DNA of 64,000 nt, taken from positions 124,001 through 188,000 of the forward strand of contig CAWFGG010000007.1 of assembly GCA_963815325.1 (NCBI GenBank), written 5' to 3'. This stretch comes from JABDII01 sp963815325 (GTDB taxonomy: Bacteria; Gemmatimonadota; Gemmatimonadetes; Gemmatimonadales; GWC2-71-9). Both the position numbers and the translations under genes were made by a program. Shown piece by piece: positions 63,794 to 64,000 of the stretch. Every line of letters starts with the position of its first letter. Position 1 is the stretch's first letter. The notes beneath the pieces were generated by a model that saw nothing but the letters and a program-made list of their open reading frames with translations, was not told the origin of the DNA and ran no database searches.

Positions 63794-64000
63794 ATGGCCT
63801 ACGCAGCAGGAGTGGATGTCGGGTCCACCCAGACCAAGGCAGTGGTCATCGACGAATCGAAGCGGATCGTGGGCCGCGCGCTCATCGACACCGGTGCCAA
63901 CGTGGTGCGTGCCGCGCAGTCCGCGTTCCAGGAGGCGCTGGCCGACGGCAAGATTCGGGAGGAGGAGGTGGAGTTTGTGGTCGGGACGGGCTACGGCCGC
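63794..64000 (+). CDS. BcrA/BcrD-type ATP-dependent electron activator (3' end beyond window)
   Basis: 69 residues visible. The start AYAAGVDVGSTQTKAVVIDE is the ASKHA ATPase phosphate-1 motif of BcrA/BcrD/HgdC activators, followed by RIVGRALIDTGANVV and FVVGTGYGR. These proteins hydrolyse ATP and pass low-potential electrons to the BcrB/BcrC module. The STQTK motif slightly favours BcrA. A GAGGAA site precedes the ATG. The iron-sulfur cysteines lie beyond the right edge. Confidence 0.85.
   Translation, partial: MAYAAGVDVGSTQTKAVVIDESKRIVGRALIDTGANVVRAAQSAFQEALADGKIREEEVEFVVGTGYGR

Overview
The window is high-GC DNA from a Gram-negative-type (diderm) bacterium: many predicted products carry Sec signal peptides or lipoboxes, there are several two-component systems with sigma54-type activators, and genes are packed with ATGA/GTGA overlaps. 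The mix (HerA-NurA-Mre11 repair operon, PhzF, RCC1-repeat lipoprotein, DbpA-domain protein, many secreted peptidases) fits Gemmatimonadota or a similar high-GC lineage. That placement is inference, because no rRNA or other taxonomic marker lies in the window. I see no tRNA, rRNA, CRISPR array, insertion sequence or prophage.

Layout. 1-5273 (minus): aminotransferase, NurA, HerA and Mre11/SbcD, the last running off the left edge. 5440-12859: a degenerate DEAD-box protein with a DbpA RNA-binding domain, HU, then thymidine kinase, CoaE, GcvH, GcvP and a LipM-type lipoyl/octanoyl transferase. 12954-18372: a complete five-gene peptide/nickel-type ABC importer, followed by PhzF. 19453-26300 (minus): RCC1-repeat lipoprotein, divergent solute-binding lipoprotein, histidine kinase, NtrC-type regulator and a TPR lipoprotein preceded by a sigma54-like promoter. 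26561-27875: fasciclin lipoprotein and MscL, divergent. 28022-31497: NtrC-type regulator, kinase and lipoprotein resembling the GlrR-GlrK-QseG triad.

31583-43069 (minus): a small secreted protein, then a lipid/polyketide locus made of an acyl-CoA dehydrogenase, one 2782-residue synthase (KS-AT-KS-ACP-ACP-ACP-pseudoKR-KR-DH) and an Sfp-type phosphopantetheinyl transferase. All three carrier domains have threonine where the phosphopantetheine serine is expected.

43236-50107: esterase lipoprotein and small membrane protein, then the arginine operon argR-argG-argH-rocD. Its promoter is covered by two ARG boxes spaced exactly as in a typical ArgR operator. argH carries two compensating frameshifts. 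A GGDEF protein follows. 50094-57838 (minus): an M1-like remnant, a three-domain kinase/M23/aminotransferase fusion, a PH-like zinc-ribbon membrane protein, an M61 peptidase and a frameshifted DsbA-like protein.

58178 to the right edge (plus): TetR regulator, 6-oxocyclohexenecarbonyl-CoA hydrolase (BamA/Oah) with an added zinc ribbon, a short-chain dehydrogenase, a dienoyl-CoA hydratase-like crotonase, BcrC, BcrB and the start of a BcrA/BcrD-type activator. This is the gene order of an ATP-dependent (class I) benzoyl-CoA reductase operon and implies anaerobic degradation of aromatic compounds. This operon and the threonine-carrier synthase are the two most striking systems in the window.
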